A stretch of DNA of 12,521 nt from contig JAUWMN010000017.1 in the NCBI GenBank assembly GCA_030613165.1, positions 1 through 12,521 of the forward strand, given 5' to 3'. Of this stretch, positions 1 to 5,838 are shown one piece after another. The notes beneath the pieces are model-generated. The model made no database searches. It saw only the letters and a program-made list of their open reading frames with translations, and had not been told where the DNA came from. The position numbers were made by a program, and so were the translations under genes. Source of the DNA: Desulfobacterales bacterium (lineage in GTDB: Bacteria; Desulfobacterota; Desulfobacteria; Desulfobacterales; C00003106). Numbering within the stretch: the stretch's first letter is position 1; each line of letters starts with the position of its first letter.

Positions 1-2
1 GT

Positions 3-389
3 CTCCAAGAGGAGGTAACAAGCAAATACACTGAAATGATGCAGCACATCCGGAACGCGTGGGTCTTTCAAAATGATGGAATCATGGGATGGCAGCTCAT
101 GGATCAGGCAATGGAAAAGATGAAACAGCTTGCCCACTTTGCCGAAGACATCGCTGAAAACGGCATTTCGCCCCGGCTCAAAGCCGACCCTATCGATAAA
201 AGTACCGTGATCGGCGTAGTATTACAAAGGGCATTGGAGGATGCCAGAACAGCGCTTGCCCGACACAGCGAACTGGGACAGGACGGTGAAGTTAAAAAAC
301 ACGAGGGATTGGTCATCAACCTCGATCTTACACTGAAACAGGAAGAATATCAGGCAGAGGAGTTGGAAGACTGGTCAAAGGACATATAG
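3..389 (+). CDS. Hypothetical protein, C-terminal part (partial at left edge)
   Basis: The reading frame is open from the first complete codon of the window to a TAG stop, so this is most likely the 3' end of a gene starting upstream. The first ATG pair (36 and 39) is a possible start, but the only purine-rich Shine-Dalgarno-like stretch (AGGAGG, 9-14) lies about 21 bases before it, too far to be convincing, and in this frame it encodes Glu-Glu-Val. The visible 128 residues are highly charged, probably helical, with no Cys, no signal peptide and no membrane segment; the C-terminus is acidic (EELEDWSKDI). I do not recognise the family. The gene converges on the GH63-DUF547 gene with only 5 bases between the stop codons, and I see no hairpin terminator there. 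Confidence 0.6.
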   Translation, partial: LQEEVTSKYTEMMQHIRNAWVFQNDGIMGWQLMDQAMEKMKQLAHFAEDIAENGISPRLKADPIDKSTVIGVVLQRALEDARTALARHSELGQDGEVKKHEGLVINLDLTLKQEEYQAEELEDWSKDI

Positions 390-394
390 GATCT

Positions 395-2572
395 TTATCG
401 ATTAAGGTTCCAGTCGTAGTAAATGTATTCAAACTTAAGCGATTCAGCTTTGTTCCGGATGAATTGCCGGGCTTCTGTGTCATGCAGATAGTCATAAAGG
501 AAATCCACAACGCCGCGTCGCCCGCCAAAGTCGGGTTCATACCAGCGGAAGATCTCAGATAAGAGTATCTTGTTCTCTTCAGGGAGGACGATCACTTCTG
601 AAGAATTTACGAAGCTTCCGGCAGCATCCTCAAGCTGGTCATAAATCGTAGCCGCGTCATAACAGTCGATAGGAGCACAGGACCGAGAGCCGCACACCAG
701 GGTGAAGTGAATACGGGGATCCACAGGCTTGAGCATAAAGGACTTGCGAGGGTTTCCGGGACCAAACTGTCGTAGCGGACTAAACCAGGGGCGAGTGTTA
801 GCGCGCAGGATCCCGTGTTCGATGTCGGCGGCGGAGAAGAGGTAACCCCCGATATCGTACTTCACGCGCCTAAAGAAGCGAGGGATTTCCTGAACCGATT
901 GAGTAATGCCGAGAGACGCAATACCGTCGACCACAATACTGTTATAAAGGTTCACCCAAAAGGCCAGCTTTTGCCGACGTCCTACGAGACGGGACAGACG
1001 GAATCCCCGTAAACCATTGGTAAGAATTCGGTAGTCCTGGTACTCGGCAGACTCCCGGAGCGCCTGGTAGTCTACCCGGCCCCTCGTGGTATCGTAAAAG
1101 GAATTCCGCAATGCCCGAATGGCCCGCATGAGAGCGCCCGCAAGGTTGTCGAGTGCGATATCAGGCATTATGTTTCCCTTGTTTAATACTATATCAGAGG
1201 TGAAGAAACCGCGCACCTTGGCGGTTACCCGCCTCGATATTGTCTCGCTTTCGTAAAATTCATGCACCAGGTCGATAAACAGGGCTGCCGTCCAGCTGAA
1301 ATTGTCGCTTCCGTACCCCGTGCCATCGAAGGAATCAAAGTACTCGTGAAAGCCGAAGCGTATAGGGAGCTGTAAGAGATCCTTTTGCAGAGAGTCGGCC
1401 TTCAGGGTATAGCCGTAGCGGCGGAGACCCTGGGCGAGCATCCAGTTGATATTGATCCATACGGGTCCGCGCCAGTAATTGGCGCGGTCAAAATCCCGGC
1501 TCTGGGTGTCGTAGTTAGGAACAGTGAAACAGTTACCCTGGTTAAGGGCACAAAACGAGGCAGAATCAAGATGCTGGTAGAGGCTTTCGGCCTGCTCTCG
1601 GCTTGCCGCTCCGGCAAAGAGCGGCAGAAAACCCGCGGCGGTATCTACCTCGATGGGGTCATCGGCCACCAGGTCGTATGCATCAAATATTTTATGTTCG
1701 GGGTGCCACAGCTTTCGCCGCATGGATGCCGCTGTTTTTTCGGCCCAGGAGAGCGGCAGATCCGGAGACGCGCCGATTACACGTGCTATCTCTGCCAGTG
1801 ACTGGTTAGCTCTGCATAGCACCGAGTTAAAGAGCGGGTCCTGGACGAGGAATGGGCACGATTCGCGAATACTGTATTCGTCATAGTTACGCCGGCGAAA
1901 CAGATCCACCAGGTAAATGTATCGGTCGTAGTTCTCGTCGGTGGGGCGCATACTCGGGTCTACTCCGTGCTCAAGGTCTTTGCGTTGATATGGGGGCATT
2001 GTGGCCCGGTCAATCGCTATCCGCTGGAGGGGAAGATCCCACGTTGGCGAGTTGTCGATACCCGACTCCCAGGGATGACGTATATAGACAAGCCCTTCGT
2101 TGTTGGGGTCTCGCTCCCGATATAGGTACTCGTGTAGAGCTATCAGCTTGGGATAGATACGCTCCAGAAAAGGGAGTATGTTACGGGGGCGCCTGGAGTT
2201 GCGGTAGATTTTCTCCACCGCTATAGCGTGAATTGGGGGCATGGTAACGCCTGATGTCAGCGTGCCGTCCGGGGCGTTGGGGGACCGTTCGGTCTGCCAG
2301 AAGTCAGGCTCCGGGAAGTAGTGCCCAAGTGCGTTGGGATTGAAGACAATTTGCGGCAGCATGCCGTTTCGCCACTGGGCGCCGAAGAGAGTTTCGATCT
2401 CCATGGTTGTTCGCTCAATGTCATAGTGAGAGCGACCTATAGCAATGAATCCCGAATCCCAATTCCACTGGTGTGGGTAAAGTGAAGGAGCAGGTTTGGT
2501 AGATGATCCCATCCAGTTCTGATCTAAAATGCGCTTGGCCTTTTCCACGTAGGTAGCAAAAATGCGAGGCAC
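395..2572 (-). CDS. GH63-type glycosidase (glucosylglycerate hydrolase-like) fused to DUF547
   Basis: A 725-residue two-domain protein. Residues about 1-440 look like the bacterial GH63 (alpha/alpha)6-barrel group that includes mannosyl-/glucosylglycerate hydrolases: HQWNWDSGF at 34-42, HPWESGIDNSPTWD at 166-179, YWRGPVWININW near 366-377, and HEYFDSFDGTG at 409-419. Candidate catalytic acid and base are D173 and E410; their spacing of 237 equals that of the pair I recall for mycobacterial GgH (D182/E419). Residues about 490-690 carry DUF547 signatures: AFWVNLYNSIVV, IEHGILR, DPRIHFTLVCGSRSCAP (C627, C632). No signal peptide is visible, so a cytoplasmic location is inferred. The start is GTG, chosen because AGGAGG (2577-2582) lies 4 bases upstream; an ATG overlapping it is in another frame. 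It is last in the minus-strand cluster, 66 bases after the radical SAM gene. Exact substrate and DUF547 role are unknown. Confidence 0.85.
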   Translation of the reverse strand: MPRIFATYVEKAKRILDQNWMGSSTKPAPSLYPHQWNWDSGFIAIGRSHYDIERTTMEIETLFGAQWRNGMLPQIVFNPNALGHYFPEPDFWQTERSPNAPDGTLTSGVTMPPIHAIAVEKIYRNSRRPRNILPFLERIYPKLIALHEYLYRERDPNNEGLVYIRHPWESGIDNSPTWDLPLQRIAIDRATMPPYQRKDLEHGVDPSMRPTDENYDRYIYLVDLFRRRNYDEYSIRESCPFLVQDPLFNSVLCRANQSLAEIARVIGASPDLPLSWAEKTAASMRRKLWHPEHKIFDAYDLVADDPIEVDTAAGFLPLFAGAASREQAESLYQHLDSASFCALNQGNCFTVPNYDTQSRDFDRANYWRGPVWININWMLAQGLRRYGYTLKADSLQKDLLQLPIRFGFHEYFDSFDGTGYGSDNFSWTAALFIDLVHEFYESETISRRVTAKVRGFFTSDIVLNKGNIMPDIALDNLAGALMRAIRALRNSFYDTTRGRVDYQALRESAEYQDYRILTNGLRGFRLSRLVGRRQKLAFWVNLYNSIVVDGIASLGITQSVQEIPRFFRRVKYDIGGYLFSAADIEHGILRANTRPWFSPLRQFGPGNPRKSFMLKPVDPRIHFTLVCGSRSCAPIDCYDAATIYDQLEDAAGSFVNSSEVIVLPEENKILLSEIFRWYEPDFGGRRGVVDFLYDYLHDTEARQFIRNKAESLKFEYIYYDWNLNR

Positions 2573-2576
2573 ATAA

Positions 2577-2582
2577 CCTCCT
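2577..2582 (-). promoter_or_regulatory. Ribosome binding site for the GH63-DUF547 gene
   Basis: A perfect AGGAGG on the minus strand, 4 bases before the GTG at 2572-2570. It decides the non-ATG start, since the next in-frame ATG is 20 codons later and would cut into the conserved N-terminus. Confidence 0.75.
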
Positions 2583-2638
2583 AATCAATGGATCAAAGGG
2601 AGACCTTTATGTCGCGACCTTCGCAGCGAGAGTTGCTG

Positions 2639-4228
2639 TCAGGCCATCTCCATAAAGCACTGCGGATCTCGTTCTTCAAACATGTCCAAGCCGTGGCCAT
2701 GGGCAATCGAAAGGCAGCCGCCACATACCGGACGGATGGCACAGGAACGACATGTATTACACCCCTGGCGGTAGCGACGAGCTATATCGGACTCATAGAT
2801 ATCAGCGATGCTTTGATCCAGTACGTTTCCAATAAGAGAGGGAAACTTCCTGCAGGCGTGGGCTTCTCCGTCCGGTAGGACTGCCATAAAGTTGAACGCC
2901 GCGCCACATCCATAGCCGGTACACCCGCCAAAGGGTTCCCTTCCCTTTTGGTGAAGCACTATATTGATGAGGTTGTCCTTGAAACCAATGATAGGATTGT
3001 TCTCCGATGCCGCTACGTACGCCTCCAGAAAGGCGGCATACTTTTCGCGTGTGGGGAGTTGAAGGTTTGCCCCCTCTCCGACCGGAGAGAGACGGTTGAA
3101 GGTAAAGTCATCGGCTAACCCGCGAAGCCTCTCGGCAAGAGGGAGTACCTGATCAATGTTGTCTCTCGTGAGGGTGAGCATCACTGTAGAGTAGATGTCA
3201 AGTTCCCGGAGCACCGCAAGAAATTCGATCACTCGCGCGAAATGCCCTGGGCCGCGTATGATATCGTTGTGTTCCGGCAAGCCTTCCAGGCTCACCTGAA
3301 AAAACGTAAGTTTCTGGATCGCAAGCAGCTCTTCCATACGTTCCCTGGGTGTGGGATTTCCGAGAATCGAGATGGAGAAACCACGTTCTGACGCAGCGCG
3401 ATACAGTTCAGAAAAATGTGGATAGAGAAGCGGATTGCCACCGGTAAAGGAGACATGTTTTCGAACATATTGACTCAGGCAAAAAGCACGTAGGTCGTCA
3501 AGAATACCGACAGCCTGGTCCAGGCTAAGGCTGGATCGCCTGCTCCTGTCATAACAGTGTTTACAGTGAAGATCGCAGGCCTGGGTCACATGCCACTGAA
3601 GAGTAAATGCGGATGCGGACAAGAAGTGCTCAGGCGTGTTCTGTCCCAGAGGGAAACTATCAGAATCGCGCCGTATGCGTGATGGGGGTGCGATCAGGAT
3701 GCCCCTATGGACTGCACGATCAATCGCGGCATCGACGGAGCCGATCGGGACTTCACCTGCCGCTGCCGCTGCCACCGGGTCAACCTCCTCGATTACCATC
3801 TTGAGTACAAGGAGATCCTCCTCTGTGGCAGCTTTGGTCTCTGTCTTTCCGGATCCAGGGTCCCGCCAGACGAGCAATAATTCCTCGCCGGGGATAGGCA
3901 TAGCAGGGGAAGCGTCGCTCTTAGCAGTCAGAAGGGAGGAAAGTTTCCAGGAAAGCGTGAGCAGTACAAGTGTGGGATTAACCTGAAGCTGCTCGAGTTC
4001 TCGGGGAATTGCAATCTCGCCGGCTGCTGCTTTGTAGCGAGCCCACTCCACACGTGCAAGGTCGGGCAGAAAAGCGGGCAAACCAATCGCGCCCGACTGA
4101 CCCGCAAGTCTATCGGCCACCCTGTCAAGCTCCGCGGATTCGTCACACCCCGCAATGAGCTGACTCCAGGCTTTAGGCTCTAAAATAGAGCGGCATTTGG
4201 GGTAAATCTCTTCGAGTTTCAGATGCAC
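2639..4228 (-). CDS. sbtM: Radical SAM/SPASM peptide maturase, SbtM-like
   Basis: A 529-residue radical SAM enzyme. Residues 213-226 contain CDLHCKHC, the C-x3-C-x2-C [4Fe-4S] site (C218, C222, C225), followed by FTGGNP (261-266), a GGE-like SAM-binding motif with Asn in place of Glu. The C-terminal region (436-524) is SPASM-like, with C436, C441, C459, C490, C493, C496, C502, C505 and C524, enough for auxiliary Fe-S clusters. The ~200-residue N-terminal extension has LPDLARVEWA (54-63), NPTLVLL (84-90) and LLLVWRDP (117-124), which to my eye recall DUF2063/HvfC; this could be the peptide-recognition part. The product is expected to modify Cys in the adjacent peptide; NCBI names the family I recall thio(seleno)oxazole maturase SbtM. 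The start is GTG, 13 bases after the peptide's stop, with an in-frame TAG two codons upstream and only a weak AGGG nearby, so translational coupling is likely. Radical SAM/SPASM is certain; the SbtM name comes from memory plus context. Confidence 0.88.
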   Translation of the reverse strand: MHLKLEEIYPKCRSILEPKAWSQLIAGCDESAELDRVADRLAGQSGAIGLPAFLPDLARVEWARYKAAAGEIAIPRELEQLQVNPTLVLLTLSWKLSSLLTAKSDASPAMPIPGEELLLVWRDPGSGKTETKAATEEDLLVLKMVIEEVDPVAAAAAGEVPIGSVDAAIDRAVHRGILIAPPSRIRRDSDSFPLGQNTPEHFLSASAFTLQWHVTQACDLHCKHCYDRSRRSSLSLDQAVGILDDLRAFCLSQYVRKHVSFTGGNPLLYPHFSELYRAASERGFSISILGNPTPRERMEELLAIQKLTFFQVSLEGLPEHNDIIRGPGHFARVIEFLAVLRELDIYSTVMLTLTRDNIDQVLPLAERLRGLADDFTFNRLSPVGEGANLQLPTREKYAAFLEAYVAASENNPIIGFKDNLINIVLHQKGREPFGGCTGYGCGAAFNFMAVLPDGEAHACRKFPSLIGNVLDQSIADIYESDIARRYRQGCNTCRSCAIRPVCGGCLSIAHGHGLDMFEERDPQCFMEMA

Positions 4229-4241
4229 ACCCTAATACCGG

Positions 4242-4460
4242 TCAGCTGCAAGAACTCTTCCCGCAGGAAGACCCTCCACAGGAACTCTTGCCCTTCTTGT
4301 CGTCGTCGGTTTGGGTCTTGCCACTGCACGATGACCCGCTGCAACTCGTCTGCGTCTTCTCGTCCGGGGTAGAGCATCCGGTGATCGGAAGTGAAGCGCC
4401 GGCAATCAGCCCGGCAATACTAAACCCTGCCAAGATCTTCTTAAGTTTCTTTAAGTCCAT
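4242..4460 (-). CDS. sbtA: Cys-repeat RiPP precursor, SbtA-like, with lipoprotein-like leader
   Basis: A 72-residue peptide, the probable substrate of the radical SAM enzyme 13 bases downstream. The N-terminus has a basic patch (KKLKK, 4-8), a hydrophobic stretch (9-26) and a lipobox-like ITGC (26-29), so secretion, possibly as a lipoprotein anchored at C29, is predicted. The rest is low-complexity: TSCSG-SSCSG-K (38-48), an acidic/basic spacer (TQTDDDKKGK, 49-58), then SSCGG-SSCGK-SSCS (59-72). Cys 40/45 and 61/66/71 are five residues apart. Serine, glycine and cysteine codons vary between repeats, so the pattern is kept at protein level. The ATG at 4460 is chosen over a TTG 18 bases upstream because AAGGAGG sits 5 bases before it. 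The family I recall includes members with selenocysteine at these sites; here all are Cys codons (TGC/TGT), and the gene ends at TGA. Precursor identity is supported by composition and neighbour; the modification is inferred. Confidence 0.82.
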   Translation of the reverse strand: MDLKKLKKILAGFSIAGLIAGASLPITGCSTPDEKTQTSCSGSSCSGKTQTDDDKKGKSSCGGSSCGKSSCS

Positions 4461-4465
4461 CGTAG

Positions 4466-4472
4466 CCTCCTT
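4466..4472 (-). promoter_or_regulatory. Ribosome binding site for the sbtA-like gene
   Basis: AAGGAGG on the minus strand, 5 bases before the ATG at 4460. It fixes the start of the peptide and excludes the upstream TTG, which would add six residues and place this motif inside the coding sequence. I could not identify a convincing -35/-10 pair further upstream. Confidence 0.8.
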
Positions 4473-4548
4473 ATTCAAGTAGTATTTAAAAAATTCTCAA
4501 AGAAAAATTGATGATGAGGGGTTATCACGGTTAACAATATGCCCGTGG

Positions 4549-4555
4549 TTCGTAC
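4549..4555. repeat. Direct repeat flanking element copy 1 (left)
   Basis: TTCGTAC immediately left of the element. The same seven bases recur immediately right of it, as expected for a target-site duplication. Chance cannot be excluded at this length. Confidence 0.45.
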
Positions 4556-4695
4556 GAGACTTTTGCATAACTACCATTTTTCCGTGATGCGGCGTCAGGC
4601 TTCAAATATTAATCCTCAAAATACCTAATGTATTCCTCCGGTTAAGATTTTCGCCTTCCTTGCCTGACAAAAAAATGTCGCGTTGTGCAAAGGTC
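4556..4695. repeat. MITE/REP-like inverted-repeat element, copy 1
   Basis: The left end GACTTTTGCATAAC (4558-4571) pairs with the right end, which on the minus strand reads GACCTTTGCACAAC, 12 of 14 identical. The element is flanked by an identical 7-base direct repeat, TTCGTAC, at 4549-4555 and 4696-4702, which could be a target-site duplication. It has no plausible coding capacity. Its right end (4659-4693, minus strand) matches the left end of copy 2 (5700-5734) at 29 of 35 positions, so the two are homologous and in opposite orientation. It lies about 90 bases upstream of the sbtA-like gene. Confidence 0.6.
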
Positions 4696-4702
4696 TTCGT
4701 AC
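4696..4702. repeat. Direct repeat flanking element copy 1 (right)
   Basis: TTCGTAC immediately right of the inverted-repeat element, identical to 4549-4555. Confidence 0.45.
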
Positions 4703-5279
4703 AAGGGAAAATGATTTGGTTGAATTGTCTTGTATTAAACGGGAATTTCTCTGTAGGACGATTGAATAAACTTATATTACCATAAAAAAACAAATGATGT
4801 AAAGCTAAATTTAAACAGCCGTGTCGATTAGTTATTGATATGGTATTGAAGAATTGGTGGGATTTGAGATTGCTACGAGGATTTGACGAAAATAGGAAAT
4901 ACTTTCCGCACTGCGCGAAAAGTATACTTAACGTGTGGGGTGTTTAAGCCTATAAATGTGCGTCGCAATTACTGTAAGCCAGACAATCCAACTGTATACA
5001 ATAAGTTCGTAACACCTGCATATCGAGATAGAAAGTCGCTTATTCAAACCTTTCTCTATCAGGCGGCAATACACATGAAGCGGGTTGAAGCAGTGTTGAA
5101 TATTTAATATCCTGTTGAACACTATATGTTGCCCCCTGATTTTCGTTAAAACCAATTATGATCTTAACTAATAAGCCAAGCAAAAGTCATGCCCATTTAA
5201 CCTTTTAACTCTAACATGTTGTATTTACATAACTTTAAACAATTGAGCTGGTAAAAAGCACTTTCGGAAGGAGAACAAA

Positions 5280-5310
5280 ATATGCAATCATTTTCCACTC
5301 ATATGCAATC
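5280..5310. repeat. Tandem 10-base direct repeat with 21-base period
   Basis: ATATGCAATC occurs at 5280-5289 and again at 5301-5310. The 21-base period is two helical turns, so both copies face the same side of the DNA, as for a tandem regulator site. The repeats overlap the start of the 35-codon small ORF, where they encode Met-Gln-Ser twice. The repeat is exact; any binding role is inference. Confidence 0.4.
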
Positions 5311-5389
5311 TATTTCTCTTTTAATGGGAAAACTTTTGCAAGAAATTGCAAAAACGTCTTCTTGTGCTCAATCGCCGACTTCGCCATAG
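5282..5389 (+). CDS. Possible small ORF, 35 residues, unknown function
   Basis: ATG at 5282 is preceded by GGAAGGAG (5266-5273) at 8 bases, the strongest ribosome binding site in the intergenic region. The frame runs 35 codons to TAG. The peptide begins MQSFSTHMQSISLLMGKLLQ; it has a moderately hydrophobic middle, one Cys and a Ser/Pro/Thr-rich end. I recognise no family. The DNA includes a 10-base direct repeat at the start and a perfect hairpin in the middle, so the segment may be regulatory instead, for instance a leader peptide or small RNA. After the stop, other frames stay open briefly, so a decayed longer gene is also possible. No promoter was identified. Confidence 0.3.
   Translation: MQSFSTHMQSISLLMGKLLQEIAKTSSCAQSPTSP
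5334..5353. other. Perfect 8-bp hairpin with GAAA loop
   Basis: TTTTGCAA-GAAA-TTGCAAAA forms a perfect 8-bp stem closed by a GNRA-type tetraloop. It shares TTTTGCAA with the ends of the two inverted-repeat elements and may be a remnant of joined element ends. It is not followed by a T run, so I do not call it a terminator. Confidence 0.4.
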
Positions 5390-5585
5390 TAGCCGTTTTG
5401 GCTATGACGGCTGAATCTATGTCAGACTCAGATAAGGTTCGAGAATAAAGGAAAAGGGTTGAAGAGTGGAGAAGAAGGGACGAAAGGTCTTGATTTCTAA
5501 GAAGCTTTGGAGGTTCATACCAAAGAGTGCGTTGGATGACTTTTAAAGTGCTCGAAAAAACGAATTTTTTTAGCAAATTTTAACT

Positions 5586-5613
5586 TTATCATCAATCTTA
5601 ATCGTGTTATAAT
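5586..5613 (+). promoter_or_regulatory. Candidate sigma-70-type promoter for the cus operon
   Basis: TTATCA (5586-5591), a 16-base spacer, then a perfect TATAAT (5608-5613). This is the best promoter-like match upstream of the plus-strand operon. Transcription would start near 5620, giving a leader of roughly 220 bases that contains inverted-repeat element copy 2. The surrounding sequence is AT-rich, so chance matches are more likely. No CueR- or CopY-type operator was recognised beside it. Confidence 0.4.
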
Positions 5614-5695
5614 ATATTAATAAGATTACTTCAGCAAAATATATTTCATCTCACTGCTCATCTTCAATTAACTTTCTCCGTTCAGCCGTATCATC

Positions 5696-5803
5696 GAGTC
5701 CTTTGCAAAACGTCACATTTTGTTGTCCTGCAAGTTGAGCGCAGTGAAATTCCGTCGCCGGGGGAAGGGAAAAACTTCATAATGGCGGTTTTGCAAAGGC
5801 CTC
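5696..5803. repeat. MITE/REP-like inverted-repeat element, copy 2
   Basis: CCTTTGCAAAAC (5700-5711) has a perfect 12-base inverted copy at 5788-5799, with partial agreement continuing outward (GAGT against GAGG). The left 35 bases match the right end of copy 1 at 29 positions, and the right end (5781-5801, minus strand) matches the left end of copy 1 (4558-4578) at 16 of 21. This copy is therefore inverted relative to copy 1. It lies 35 bases before the cusC-like start codon, inside the probable leader of the efflux transcript, where it could fold. Confidence 0.6.
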
Positions 5804-5838
5804 TCACCGACGAGATATCTGCGTAAGGAATACGACCC

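Larger units (their letters stand above)
4461..5838. other. AT-rich intergenic region between the peptide cluster and the efflux operon
   Basis: About 1.4 kb of visibly more AT-rich sequence separates two divergent transcription units. It holds two related inverted-repeat elements, a 35-codon small ORF, a short direct repeat, a hairpin and a promoter-like site, listed separately. From 4703 to about 5265 I see no supportable gene: the frames at 4883-5107 (+, TTG start) and 4928-5155 (-) give proteins I do not recognise, with poor ribosome binding sites. From 5390 to 5580 every frame is interrupted or lacks a start signal; 5572-5577 has A/T-run complementarity too weak to call a terminator. No tRNA or metal-regulator gene is visible. 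Confidence 0.7.

Noticed and set aside
1385..1801. 138-codon plus-strand frame inside the GH63-DUF547 gene
   Set aside because: It is an antisense shadow of a strongly conserved domain and has no ribosome binding site or recognisable product.
4205..4244. TGA at the end of the sbtA-like gene read as selenocysteine, extending the peptide (next residues PVLGC)
   Set aside because: The residues after TGA do not continue the SSC-GG repeat, no clear SECIS hairpin follows, and the extension would run into the maturase gene in another frame. A normal stop is simpler.
4520..4535. GTTATCACGGTTAAC as an operator upstream of sbtA
   Set aside because: Only the outer GTTA/TAAC bases are symmetric; such short arms are expected by chance in AT-rich DNA, and no regulator is known for it.
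4883..5107. 74-codon plus-strand frame with a TTG start
   Set aside because: Poor ribosome binding site spacing, no recognised family, and an equally long overlapping frame on the other strand (4928-5155). Not supportable as a gene.
4926..5117. Possible integron attC site (ACTTAAC ... GTTGAAC)
   Set aside because: The short degenerate ends occur by chance; I could not find the inner paired boxes, and no integrase or cassette gene is present.
5310..5576. 88-codon minus-strand frame ending in KVFPLKEK
   Set aside because: No ribosome binding site, unusual composition, and it overlaps the small ORF that has a strong binding site. I see no family resemblance.
5784..5796. Sigma-54-like TGGCGGTTTTGCA upstream of cusC
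   Set aside because: The GG and GC dinucleotides are about three bases too close for a -24/-12 promoter; the sequence is part of the inverted-repeat element end.
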